64,000 nt of DNA, from NCBI GenBank assembly GCA_020746995.1, contig JAGPXD010000001.1:806001-870000 (forward strand). The letters run 5' to 3'. Shown here in pieces: positions 1 through 11,506 of this stretch. How positions within the stretch are numbered: the stretch's first letter is position 1; each line of letters begins with the position of its first letter. Made by a program: the position numbers and the translations under genes. The notes below the pieces were generated by a model. It was given only the letters and a program-made list of their open reading frames with translations. It was not told the origin of the DNA and ran no database searches. This DNA is from Plectosphaerella cucumerina. Taxonomy: Eukaryota; Ascomycota; Sordariomycetes; Glomerellales; Plectosphaerellaceae.

Positions 1-3000
1 GAGGAGACTCTGAAGTGTCAAGTTCAAGAGCGAGCTTCCAAGGCGGATTCTTGTCTGAGGCCAGGGTTCACTTTCAGATATCAGGGTTCAAGTCAGCTTT
101 ATGCAATCAAAAAGCAGCCTGGCGAGAATCGACAGAGCCCTACCAAACCACACATCTTCCCCGGTCTGACCTCAAGTCGTAGCACACACAGCATTAAAGT
201 CGAAGCACTGGAGTGGGTTACGGCCGAACACGTGACTTTCCCGATCACGACGGATGGTGATGCGGACCACAAAACACCGCTGAGCTCCTTCGGACATTTC
301 CCCAAAAAGAAGCGGCCCAAGCCGGAGGGCCGGGAACCTGACCACCCTGCGATCCTCGCGCCTGTGCCGCTTGGACGCTGGACAGAGATGGTGGTGGGGA
401 AAGGGGCGAGCGAGCACTTTGACCGACAAGCCGAATAAATGCCGTGATGGAAATATCCGTAATATTCTTCTTGTGAAGCCTAAGCATTGGGGCAGACGAT
501 GGAGTATCTGCAAAAGCGGCACGAACTATTGACAGTCTATCGACCGGCGGCAGACACCCAAGTGGCCCGCTCGCTGCTGAGCCACCAAACAGGTCATGGA
601 TTCCATGCCGCTTTAGCCCTTCAGTGAAGTCGCGCCATCGCGAACAGTTGGCACCGCCGATGAAATCTGTCACGTCCTCGAGTCCCGCAGGCCGCTCGAT
701 TGACGTGCAGGAAGAAGCAACCGGGCGTCCGACATGTCACGTCAGCCCTGCCCACTGCTAGGTGCTTGTGCCTGTGACAGCGTAGGACGGCCCGCCCTGG
801 GCCGGGGCGTTAGGCTTCTGTGCGAGGCGGCAGAAGAAAGCACGGCGGCGTGTTGGAGCGGGAGGCAAAAGTAAACGGGAGACACGGCTGATGGTGAGGA
901 TGTCACACATCTGCTGATGGTTTCCAGGTGGTGTGTCGTCGGTCCTCTATGGTCTCTCGGGCCAGCGCGCTTCAACGCCGCCTGAGGAGTGGTGAAGGTC
1001 GATCAATAGACCTCACGAGCAATGACGACGTCGGGATGGATGTCCCCGACCCTTTATTGATGCGGGCTGGTGTTCGGGAAAACATGCAGTGAGCTTCCAT
1101 CTTGCCGGATGCGGCAGGGCCTGTAGGCAGGGAGCTGTGGCGCACCCCCCCTTGGAACCGCGCCGGCACGGTCTTGGCGCGGCCGTGGGAATTCGAACCT
1201 GCTTGCTCTCCTGCCCGTTCCGGGAAGCTTTTCACGAATCACACCAGGCCTCCGTCGCACAGAAGTTTGTGTGTGTCTGAGGTCCCCTCAATTTCGAGCT
1301 CATCCACCCAGGAACCCACATGTGGCCAGCTTGCCAACGTCTCTGTCGAGAATCAGGCGACTCGACATGAAAGTTCGGGGCTCAATCCCTGCCCGCATCC
1401 ATCAACATCGCCCTGGCGTGACCTGCAGGAACGGAGCGAAGCGGCCTTGTCCGTCGCATCAGAGGGTCGCGGTCGTGCATGTCCGACTCTCACTTTCGCT
1501 CTCGCTGGCCGTGTCCGACTGTCCTCGCACAGGATGGCAGGGGTGGGTTGGCGGTCGGCCCCCCCTTTGGCCCCCCTTTTGCTGCAAGCACTTGGCCGAA
1601 ATTGCGGCAAGGGCCAAGGGAGCAAATGGGAGAAAACGCCGATCAGATCGCACCGGCCAGATTGCATGAGGCTTTGCCCTTCTCGTCCTGGGTCCGGACG
1701 GCCGGCCCTCTTGCGAGCAAAGTTCAAGTTTCCCTCGGGGATTACCAGACGGTTGCCGACGGGCGAGAAAACAATAAATCAAGGTGCACCTCATCGAATT
1801 CAAGTTGCAGCGAAATCGCGTCACGGCGCAGCAGCACTGGCACAACAGCGCGGCGCCTTGCCTCGACCGGCCAACCAGACCACAGTGTCGGGACGGAGAC
1901 GGGGGGCGTGGGGAGCACATCAAAAACTCTAAACCCAGACTCGCGGTACGAATACAGGCAGCTCGGTCTTCCATCTGACCTTTCCACCTGTTCTTTGGTA
2001 CCGGTAGCCTCGAGAAACCCAACGGTAAACGCCTGGAATTCCCATGACCGATGACGGGATTGAGACCTCATCCAAGCTCGCCCATTTCTGGCTCGCGCCC
2101 ATCATCACGGGCCAGACATGACGCTGCTAGCGCCCCTACATGGATACCCATCGATTGATTAGGTCTTATGCTTGACCACGTCGGTCCTTGCGATCTCCCG
2201 TCCCGTCCGGTTAGTTCTGGTACCGCCGTCGAGTAGCTCATTCCCTTTGGGGGGCCCCCTCCCCCGAAAAAAGACCACCTCTCGCCCCAAGCTTGGGTCA
2301 TTCAACGCCGGTCAAGGTGATGCGTTTCGCTGATCGGCCGGGATCATATTGGAAATGCTCATCCATCCGTCGCTGACCCGCCGTGTCGAGACCGGCGAAC
2401 AACAAAGACGGGAGCAAAGCAAGGGGGGTGCGAGGCGCCAAGCATCAAACAAGCTGCCTGCCTGCCTCGGCAAGCTTGCGCATTGAGGAGACGGATGGAG
2501 AGCTGATTGCCGTCTTTGTCATACCGCTTAAACGCATACAGCTTCTTACTTGCATGCATTCCCCCCCCCACCACCAAGGTCCGGGCCCCAGTCTCGAGTG
2601 GAATTGACGGAAGTGCCCTGCAGCAGCCGAGACCTCCACCCCCGAGCGACCATCATTTCCCTGGCCCCTGCGGCTGATTCTACTGGTCCGTCCGTCGAAC
2701 CCCCCCTCCCCTGGAGCTTGCATTCCCCCCTTCCTACCCTGCTGCGAGCAAAAGCAGGTACGGAAGGCACTATCGATCTGTAGCCCCGTGATACGCAGAG
2801 CTACGGCAGCTGCCATCATACCGGGGGAGGTATCGAACGCCCCATCCATCTTCCTCCTTCCCAATCCCCCCCCGTCCCAGACCAAACTCCCGCCCCCCGA
2901 CCCCAGTCGGTCCCCATCCCCAATCAACCATTCCTGTCCCGCTGATTGACTGAGTCGACCTGGCCGCAACCAGCAGCACCCAGCACCCAGCGACCAGCAC

Positions 3001-3328
3001 CCGGCCAGCCAGCTCTCCCGTCCGTCCTGTCTCCTGCAGCAAGCAGCAGCCAAACTCCGCCCCGGTACCCTTTTCTTTCCTCTCCACTGAGACTTCGTCA
3101 ATTCCATCCATCAATCCATCCTCCTCCCCTTTGACGGACGACACGCCGGAACCCCTTCGACGATCCACGCCTGACGAACCGCCTCCGTATTCCTCTCCTC
3201 TCCCTCCCCCCCTTTCGGCCGTCGTCGACTTTCCTCCCCGTCGCCCATCTGTCGCCCGCGAATTCGAACCACAACCATCAACCCCCCCTTTCTCCCCGAC
3301 GGCCAACCCCCAGACACCGCCTCTCGAA
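1..3328. other. Intergenic region and leader upstream of the G-beta gene
   Basis: No gene could be supported here. Open frames on both strands (for example 1102-1932 plus, 2445-3107 minus) lack recognisable domains, overlap each other, and often begin without ATG. The last ~400 bases before 3329 are strongly pyrimidine-rich on the plus strand, as expected of a fungal promoter and 5' leader for the G-beta gene. Confidence 0.6.
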
Positions 3329-4739
3329 ATGAATTCGCAATCCAACGACGTGTCGCCCGAGGCGATGCAGGCGCGCATTCAGCAGGCGCGGCGCGAGGCC
3401 GAGACTCTGAAGGACAGGATCAAGAGGAAGAAGGATGAGCTCGCCGACACCACACGTCAGTACACCCCGTTGTCGTCGTCGTCGTCTCCCTCGGTTTCGC
3501 ACCCCCCATGGCCGGCCGGCCGCCCAGTTCGGATGGATCAATGGCCTCACCCGCGCCCGTCGCGGTCACCCCAGCCATCGACATCCACCACCACCTCACC
3601 GACGCTAACAATTTCATCACAGTCCGATCCGTCGCCCAGCAGGCCCACGAGGCCATCCCCCGGGGTCAGCTGATGAAGGCAAAGCGCACCCTCAAGGGCC
3701 ATCTCGCCAAGATCTATGCCATGCACTGGTCCACCGACCGCAGGCACCTCGTCTCCGCCTCGCAAGACGGCAAGCTCATCATCTGGGACGCCTACACCAC
3801 CAACAAAGTTCACGCCATTCCCCTGCGCTCCTCTTGGGTCATGACCTGCGCCTACGCACCCAGCGGCAACTACGTCGCCTGCGGCGGTCTCGACAACATC
3901 TGCTCCATTTACAACCTCAACCAGCAGCGCGACGGCCCCACGAGGGTCGCCCGCGAGCTCTCGGGCCACGCCGGCTACCTCTCCTGCTGCCGCTTCATCA
4001 ACGACCGGAGTATCCTCACCTCGTCGGGCGACATGACGTGCATGAAGTGGGATATCGAGACGGGCCAGAAGGTCATGGAGTTCGCCGACCACCTGGGCGA
4101 CGTCATGAGCATCAGCCTCAACCCCACAAACTCAAACACCTTCATCTCGGGCGCCTGCGACGCTTTTGCCAAGCTGTGGGACATTCGCGCTGGCAAGGCC
4201 GTCCAGACCTTTGCCGGCCACGAGTCCGACATCAACGCCATCCAGTTCTTCCCCGACGGCCACTCATTCGTCACCGGCTCTGACGACGCCACCTGCCGCC
4301 TGTTCGACATTCGCGCCGACAGGGAGCTGAACCTCTACGGCGTGAGTCTATGTTCGTCGAATCCTGAATGCCGTGAAGCTAACCTCCATAGTCTGAGTCT
4401 ATCCTCTGCGGCATCACCTCCGTCGCTACCTCCGTGTCGGGCCGTCTGCTGTTTGCCGGATACGACGATTTCGAGTGCAAGGTTCGTTGGATACTCTCCA
4501 TTCGTCATTGGACCACGCTGACACCCAGGACAGGTTTGGGACATTACCAGAGGCGAAAAGGTCGGCTCTCTGGTCGGCCACGAAAACCGCGTTAGCTGCC
4601 TCGGCGTCAGCAACGACGGCATCAGCCTGTGCACCGGCTCCTGGGACTCTCTGGTGAGTCTTTGTCTCAACCTCTGGAGCCCCCCTTCACAAATAGCTAA
4701 CCTCCTTCCCCTCTACAGCTCAAGGTCTGGGCGTACTAA
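3329..4739 (+). CDS. Heterotrimeric G-protein beta subunit (WD40 propeller)
   Basis: Beta subunit of the heterotrimeric G protein. With G-gamma it holds and regulates G-alpha at the plasma membrane and signals to cAMP and MAPK pathways controlling growth, mating and virulence in fungi. Exons 3329-3455, 3623-4341, 4392-4481, 4534-4653 and 4719-4739 join in frame to 358 residues, the usual length for the ascomycete protein. An N-terminal coiled-coil helix (residues ~8-42, rich in Arg/Lys/Glu) that would bind G-gamma is followed by seven WD40 blades. The blades are visible from repeated GH...D...W(D) units such as [26 protein letters not shown] and [12 protein letters not shown]. The last intron leaves a terminal exon coding only LKVWAY. 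The splice of intron 1 (ACAC to TCCGATCC) restores the conserved [18 protein letters not shown] stretch. This is the fungal orthologue of Neurospora gnb-1 / Magnaporthe MGB1. The next gene downstream on the same strand encodes its expected partner, a phosducin-like protein. Confidence 0.97.
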
Positions 4740-7700
4740 GCGTACCCGCCGCCGTACACACCGCGGACCCATGCCCGGATACGCACCCTACAGCATTCGG
4801 CCGCTCCCCGATAACTTTATAACCCGGTGGCGCTCTTCTGCCACATAATTGCTGAGCCTGGGGCGGCACGCCGACCCCTTGACCAGCCTCTTCCTGGGCG
4901 CCGCCAGGACGACGTCACGATACGACTGCTTATACCAGCCAACCTCTCTCTTCACCCTCCCACCTACGAAGGGGGCCACCATTACCGGGTGGGTGCCCCC
5001 CTCGACGGAAAGGCTCCATGTCGGCGGTTTCTCTGCGCAATACTCCTCCATTCGCCCCATGTCCGCAACCTGGCCGTTGGTATTGGGCGATTTGTACCAC
5101 ACTCGCACGTTTTTCATGTCTGTTTTTCTTGCCTTTACCCTTTTTTCGAATCCATGTACGTGCCGCGTCGTCCGCTTTCTTTCCCAACAAGGTCTGCCGC
5201 TAGGCACGAGACAGTCGCCGAGGGAGGCTCGGGTTCGAGGCTTTGATACCCCCTTTACACCAACCCCGCCCGGCCCTGTGGTCCCGGAGAAAAAGTTGTG
5301 CACCTGGCGCCAGCAAACCCATTGCCCCTCTACGCAGGGTTGTCGACGACAGCAAGTGCAAGGGGCACCGGGGCCTTTTGCAGTAGCAGGAGTTCATAGC
5401 ACAAACCCGAAACCAGGAACACTTTCCCGTGTTATTTCTTTCGCCCTCTTCTTGTTGGTGCTCGTCGTCTTGTTTTCTTTTTGGGGGGCCGAGCAAACAT
5501 GTCGGGGCTTTTCGGTTTACCAGGGGAAGGTATGCAAAAGGACGGAGCGTTTGATGTGGCGGATGCCGAGGCAGGAGGGTCTACGCCTTGCTGAACAGAG
5601 TGGGAGACGGGGAGTCGTCCTACGCTTACCGGCCCCAGCGCGACACGGCCTGGAGGCGGGAGACTATGTGGCGATGTTTCCTGTGGGCGGAACGGGGGCC
5701 GAGGAAGGTGCCTGGGCGGTCATGCTCCTCTGTCATGGAGCGAATTCCCTTTGTCTGTCAGCGTCCAGCGCACTCTTCACATCGTCTCTTCAAAAAATGA
5801 GGTGACCCATCGATCTGTCTTCTGCTGGACAGCCTGTGACTTCGGAAGTTCCGTGATATCATGGAGTGTGGTGGAGATGGGGCGGGCGGCGGCATCGGAG
5901 ACGGGAAGAAGTTTGCTCGACGCGGGACGCCTTTGTGGTCCTTCTGTGGTCTGTCGAAGTGTGACGACGACGGCAACCGGGCGAAAGGTTCCCGTCTTTC
6001 CGATTTATCCGGACTCGTGGCACGTTGATGGGGGGAATGAGTGGGTGGGATACGAGGAGGTGGAGGGAAGTGGTGATGCTTGAGAGAGGGAAAGGGATGA
6101 TACTCGGACACTGGGGACGAAATCCTCGGGCAATGCCCTCGACAAGGTGACTCGGTGAGTAAACTGCGAAGCAAGGGGAGAGCCTGTTGTCCGCTGGACC
6201 CCTAGTCCGTGCCAGACGTGGCAGATGGGAGGACATGACACGTCGTCCACAAAGGGGCCGGCGTGCCCGACGGGTTACGGGATCTGACAGCTTGGAGGTT
6301 GGCTATGCGGGACGGGTTCGCATGAGATGAGAGGACCCTGAAAATCACTCTGGGAGGAGGGAGCCGCGGGCCACCGAGTCCGAGGGGGAGTGTACAATGC
6401 TGCCTCAGGTGTTATGCGTGGTTCGTCTGAATCATGCGCTTGGTGGGCTGGGCGCGGTGGGTGGTGGGAGCGCTTCAGGGCGCATGGAGGATGACTCTGA
6501 GTAAGAGTTTGAGAGGAGGAGCATTTGTCTGGTGGCGGGTTTGGGAGGTATCACGCTTTATGGGCATATGGTGAGGGGGACACGGTGGGATCGGAGCGTC
6601 GTGTGGTGGTGTGAGTGAGGGTGAGGGGTGCGAGGGGAGGTCCGGACGTCCGGGGCTGAGGGCGGAGTTGGGCATGATCATCGGGGATGAATCGCCGGCG
6701 CGGGGTCGAGTCGTGGTCTGAAAACGTGTGAAGCAGACGATGGCGCTGGATGGTTCCCTTCCCTCTCTCGGAGTGAGAGCTGAATCGAAAGCGATCAGCA
6801 ACGTCGAGTGGGCGAACTGCTCTTGGGGGAAGGGCGAATCGGGCTAAAACATTAATGACATGAAACCAAGCGCCGCCGATCCGGGCGCTTTCGGTGGCGA
6901 TGGCGCGGAAAGCGTGAACCGGCGGCGCGCATGCAGCGGCCACGTGTGCCCCGGCACCGTCGGGCGGGCTGGGGGAGCCGGACTTCTGGGGCTGATGAAT
7001 GACCGCACCATCCGGAGCTGCTGGGCTGTCACGACTCGTACGGTTGGTGACGTGTTGATGGAGAGGCATTGATATGGAAGCTGGGACTTCGGATGGGGGG
7101 AGCGTCTCGTGGCTGGTGCGTGTCTCTGGCTTGTCACGGCGTGCCCGAAATATATCAATGTTGACAGGTTGGGAGCCGGGATGGGATGTCGAGGTTCGAG
7201 GGAGGCTGCTTGGGCATATGGTTCGTGAAGCACGCCGCCAAGGAGCATGAGGAGATCCTCCCCCGATCCTCCCCCCGGTGGCCGGATGATGCCGTGGACG
7301 ATTTGGTTTGTTTCACAGGTGCCGGCGTCGTTCGTTTATTCGAACCTGGGCCGCCGCGCCACTGGCCTTACTCTTTGACATTGTGACGATTTCAAGAGGA
7401 AAGCGAAATATCAGATCGACAGGGGAGTGTTATTGGGATGGGCGACTGCTCTGTCAGTTGGATGCTTGTCAGCTGGATTGCTAGTCAGTGGAGTGTTCGT
7501 GTCGAGGACGAAAAACCTGCTTTGATCCTTCTGTGCGTGCGCCTTTGGCGGAGGAGAAAAAAAAGTGCAAACGAAGGAAACCTCGGACGGCATGTCCCAG
7601 TATAGACCTCGATCGTCGTCCTAGAGTGCGGTATGGCAGGCTAAGGGCCTTGGAAGAGGAGGGCAGACAAAGGGGAAGAGGAGCAAGACGAGGTGGTGGT

Positions 7701-8660
7701 TTGGCAGGGGTGGGCCTCGACCCTCGGGTCTGAAACAGGCTGATGTGGGCGGTCCGTTTGAAGTGTTCAGGGCCAATGGACCGCTGACTGATCAGCCTGG
7801 GGCACTAGAGCCACAGGTGGTAAGGCCTCAGAGCAGGTGCACTTGCAGAGGCAGAGCAGCAGATCTTGATCTGAACGGCGCGCTCTGTTTCCCTACCAGA
7901 GTCTAATGCCCACTGGGCGTTGTGCTTGCAGGCCGGGTCGACGCCACCCGTCTTGCGTTAATACCCCTTTTGATGACCGTGACATTTTCAGGTCGATGCG
8001 CGCGGGAGCACCGAAAAGAAGGCATTGAGCGCAATCAGCGGCTGCTTTTCCTCGCTCGCCGTGACGCCGCTCAGGCAAGGGGCAGGCTCCCAGACCGGGT
8101 CCACTGCTTCCAGAAGCCCCTTCCTTCGCCGACACCGAGAGCCCGGGCACAGGCAAAGGACAGGGCACACAACAACGAGGGGAGAAGAATGTGTGGCCGG
8201 CCCACCCAATGAACCAAAGACAGGGAACATCCCTCCGCGCGGTAGGCCATGCTGACGAGCAGCGCCCCCCCTAAGCCCCCCTCCCGACGACGGCTCCCTT
8301 TTTTCTGCCTCGTGCCTCGTGCCCCAAACCCAGACACGGGCCCCCATTACCACCATCGTCCCATCCCAATCCACGCTCCATATCTCGATTCTGGCTTTTA
8401 CCAGCAGCAGCAGCAGCAGCACCGCACACTGACACGCACGCACACACGCACAAGCAAACACGGCAGCCACCCTACCCCCCGACCCCCGGCCCCCGTCCTC
8501 CGAACCCCAAACCTCAAACCTCCTTGTCTCTCTACTTCTTCCTCGCCGACACAACATCCCTCCCAAACACACACGCACACCCCATCCCTCCCGGGTATTA
8601 AAATATCAAGCACCCTCCCCCCCGTCCCACGACGCGTCTCCCCCCTCCCCTTCTGATACA
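4740..8660. other. Long intergenic region between G-beta and phosducin-like genes
   Basis: No gene is supported in these 3.9 kb. The part next to 4740 is the G-beta 3' UTR. From about 5850 to 6800 the plus strand is purine-rich, so the minus strand is CT-rich, the reverse of the usual leader asymmetry. From about 8240 the plus strand becomes CT/CA-rich with a short CAG run near 8402 and CA-rich runs near 8430-8580; this is the leader of the gene at 8661. The long open frame at 4849-5805 lacks an ATG start and any domain. Confidence 0.5.
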
Positions 8661-9590
8661 ATGGCCGATCCCACACCCGCCCAGCAAGAGTTCAACGACC
8701 TGGTAGCAAAAAACGCCCGCGACTCCAACGACCGCATCCACCCCGAAGACCGCGCCTCCCACTCGCGCCGCTCCAGCCTCGACGACGAAGCCAGCGAGGA
8801 AGACGCCTACCGCGCCGCCCAGATCGACGCCGCCATGCGCGTCCCCACCCTCGACCGCGACCTCAAGCTGCCGCCCGCCAGCTTCGACGCCGGCCGCACC
8901 ACGGGCGTCAAGGGCGTCATCGCCGACGCCCGCAACTACGAGGAGGCCCGCAAGGCCTCCTTCATGACCCGCGCCCGACAGACCGTCCGCAACAGCATCC
9001 TCGGCGGCCTCGACGCCTCGTCGCATCACCGTCGCAGCGACAGTGAGGAGGACGCCAGCGCGAGCGACTCGCAGGACGAGGAGGGGTTCCTGGCCCGCTG
9101 GCGCGAGACGAGGCGGAGGGAGCTCGAGTCTGAGGCGACCAAGACTGTGCGGAATCGCCGGACGAGCCCTAGCGTTCGTGTGTACGGACGTCTTGACGAG
9201 GTTGATGCGCTTGGGTACCTGGATGCTATTGAGAAGGTCAACCGCGACACTGTTGTTGTTGTCTTTGTCTACGACCCCGAGGTATGTTCCCTCCTTTCAC
9301 CTTCCCGTCCCTGAAACAATATGCTGACTCTCTTCCCCCAGTGCGATGTTTCTTCCGCCATCGAGTCGGCCATGATGCCCCTCGTCCGGAATCACAACAC
9401 GGTCCACTTTGTCAAGGTGCATTACCTCGACATTGAGTTTGACAACGCCGCCGTCCCCTCGATACTGGCATATCGCAACCAGGGCGACATGTTCGCCAAC
9501 CTGACGGGCATCATCGAGATGATCCCCGACGAGGAGTCGTTTGGCACAGACACGCTGCGGAAGCTCTTCTCCAAGCACAACATCTTGTGA
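8661..9590 (+). CDS. Phosducin-like protein (thioredoxin-fold G-beta/gamma co-chaperone)
   Basis: Phosducin-like protein, known from its family to bind G-beta/gamma and help the CCT chaperonin assemble it. Exons 8661-9281 and 9342-9590 give 289 residues. The N-terminal half is hydrophilic and charged with Ser/Asp/Glu-rich stretches (RRSSLDDEASEED, RRSDSEEDASASDSQDEE) and conserved helix-1-type segments. The C-terminal third (residues ~168-289) is the thioredoxin-like fold: RVYGRLDEVDALGYLDAIEK, then a hydrophobic strand (TVVVVFVYDPE), a helix after CDVSSAIESAM, and the strand-turn FVKVHYLDIEFDNAAVPSIL. The pattern matches Cryphonectria BDM-1 and Aspergillus PhnA, in which loss mimics loss of G-beta. 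No redox CxxC is present, as usual for phosducins. The G-beta gene lies 3.9 kb upstream on the same strand. Confidence in family is high; which of the fungal PhLP paralogues it is (PhLP1 type favoured) is inference. Confidence 0.9.
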
Positions 9591-11506
9591 TGAAACACGT
9601 TTCTCGGCGGTTTCCTCGGTGTTTGTTGTTTTCCTTCTCTTGTTTTCTTCTTCTGCTACGATACCCCCCTCCTTATACCGAAACGGAGAGACGAAAGAAC
9701 GGGCGTGAAGCGCAAGGGCGGCGGGCGGCTTTCCCTTGCTTGGGTTTTTTCTGGGTCTGGTTTTCTTCTTCTTTTTCTGCCCTTTTCTTTTTTTGTTTCC
9801 CGTTCCGTCGACATCCCTCGGGCTTCTTCTTGTTTTGTCTCTTTTGGCACTGGCGCCGTGGAACGGCGGATCGGCATCCCGGATGGGAGCTGGATTCCCC
9901 CATTTGGGAAAAACGGAGGGTCATGGCGGCGTCTCACCATTAGACATTGGGGGGGAATGAGGGCACGGTCTTGCCACTCGACTGGAATGCGAATGAATCT
10001 CTGAAGCCACACCACATGCAGCCGCGTCGCGGATGAATAGGGGAACATGATGTGATGGCCCAATTTGAAAGCAGAGTGCATGTCTGTCTGCCCCCCAACA
10101 ACTGGGGCGTCGTCGGCCAGCGCGCCTTTTCTCGCGAGAGGCGGCTGTTGCTGACACCACACGGTACGGTGAGACAATGGCGGGGTAAGAGAGTGACATG
10201 CCACCCCACCTTGGTTGGGCGACCGGTCCCCCCAAGATGGGCCTTGCATGCATTATCGATAAGGAGCTATGATGGCATTCGCCCGCCCACGGGGGTCCGG
10301 TGACATGCTGGACAGCAGGGCGGGGGGAAGTCTTCCCTTGTTGATATGACGGATGAGGTGATGGGGGTTGTTGCCTCGAAGTCTGGGAGTTGAAGAGATG
10401 GAATGAGGTCAGAAAGAGGCAGATTTGCATCTCGAGCGGAGGCATATAGGGCAGGGCTGAGCCATGAGGGTACATGTACAGTCAGGTAGGGCAGGCGGCT
10501 GTGGCGTGGCTTCCAACCAGCGAAACTCTCCCCCAGGTTCAAGTACCATCTTAGGCACCTGTGGGCGCCTCATGCCTCAAATCCCATCTCCCATCTGCCA
10601 TTTTGTCCCGGTCGCAGCGCTTCTATCCTGTTATATCGGTACCTGCGTATTTCCGCCCGGGATACTTGGCCTCATCTAGGCAGCCGCCACATCTTGCCTC
10701 GTCCCCTGGGGTTTGCTTTCCTGCTACACTTTTGGCAGCCACGATACACCAGTCGTCCCGTGCATGCGCCCTCTTTCCCGCCCGTGTTCACTGCACACCA
10801 GATCCCACACGGGCCATTTCTCCCCTCGTCCTCTTCCACACCCAACACACATCCTCCTCTTCTTTCTCATCATCCCATCGGCAACAAAACCTCCCATCCT
10901 CCCCCTCCATCCCGGGCAGGGCTTATCAAACGTCGTGTACCTCGGCCGCCCGCGTCGTCCATTCCCCCACCAGTGAGTTGAGTCGAGTCGAGTCACCCAC
11001 CCCGATTCCCCCTCCCACGTCTTATCTCCCCTCCAAAACCAGCCTACGGACCGCCTCGTGACACCTTTTGGGCTGAGGGGAGTCCACTCTTGATGCATAT
11101 CCACCCCTGCCTACCTGGGCTCGACACAGTCGACACTGTACTCCGCGTCAACCTCCCGCCTCAGCCTGGCCAATACATGATCACCTCGACCGACACCCTA
11201 CAGTTGGGCCGTGAGACAACCTGCTAACCCCTCATCGCACCACCCAGGCTCTACTTTCCGTGCCTGCCAGAAAGCACCGCCGCCCTCCAGGTTACACATC
11301 CGCACCTCGAACCCCGCGTCGCCGCCACCAGCTGTCTGCCGCACCCGTCCGCCGCTGCCTCGACTACCCCGCTAAATCCTCAACCACAACTCGATCAGGC
11401 AGTGCAGCGAAGGAAGACACAACCTTCCCCGAGTCGCAGACTGACGAGCCAAGCAAGGCAAAAGGCCTTGCGCATCGGCTTGTTCACCTGAACGGCCCCC
11501 CTCGTG
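9591..11506. other. Intergenic region
   Basis: The first ~250 bases are a T-rich 3' UTR of the phosducin-like gene (runs of TTC/T around 9630-9830). From about 10700 the plus strand is CT-rich and probably forms the promoter and long leader of the gene at 11507. No gene was seen. Confidence 0.5.

Noticed and set aside
1102..1932. 276-residue plus-strand open frame upstream of G-beta
   Set aside because: No recognisable domain, low-complexity Arg/Pro/Ser composition, overlapping long frames on both strands; a chance frame in GC-rich DNA.
4849..5805. 318-residue open frame after the G-beta gene
   Set aside because: Does not begin with ATG, has no domain, and lies where the 3' UTR and spacer are expected.
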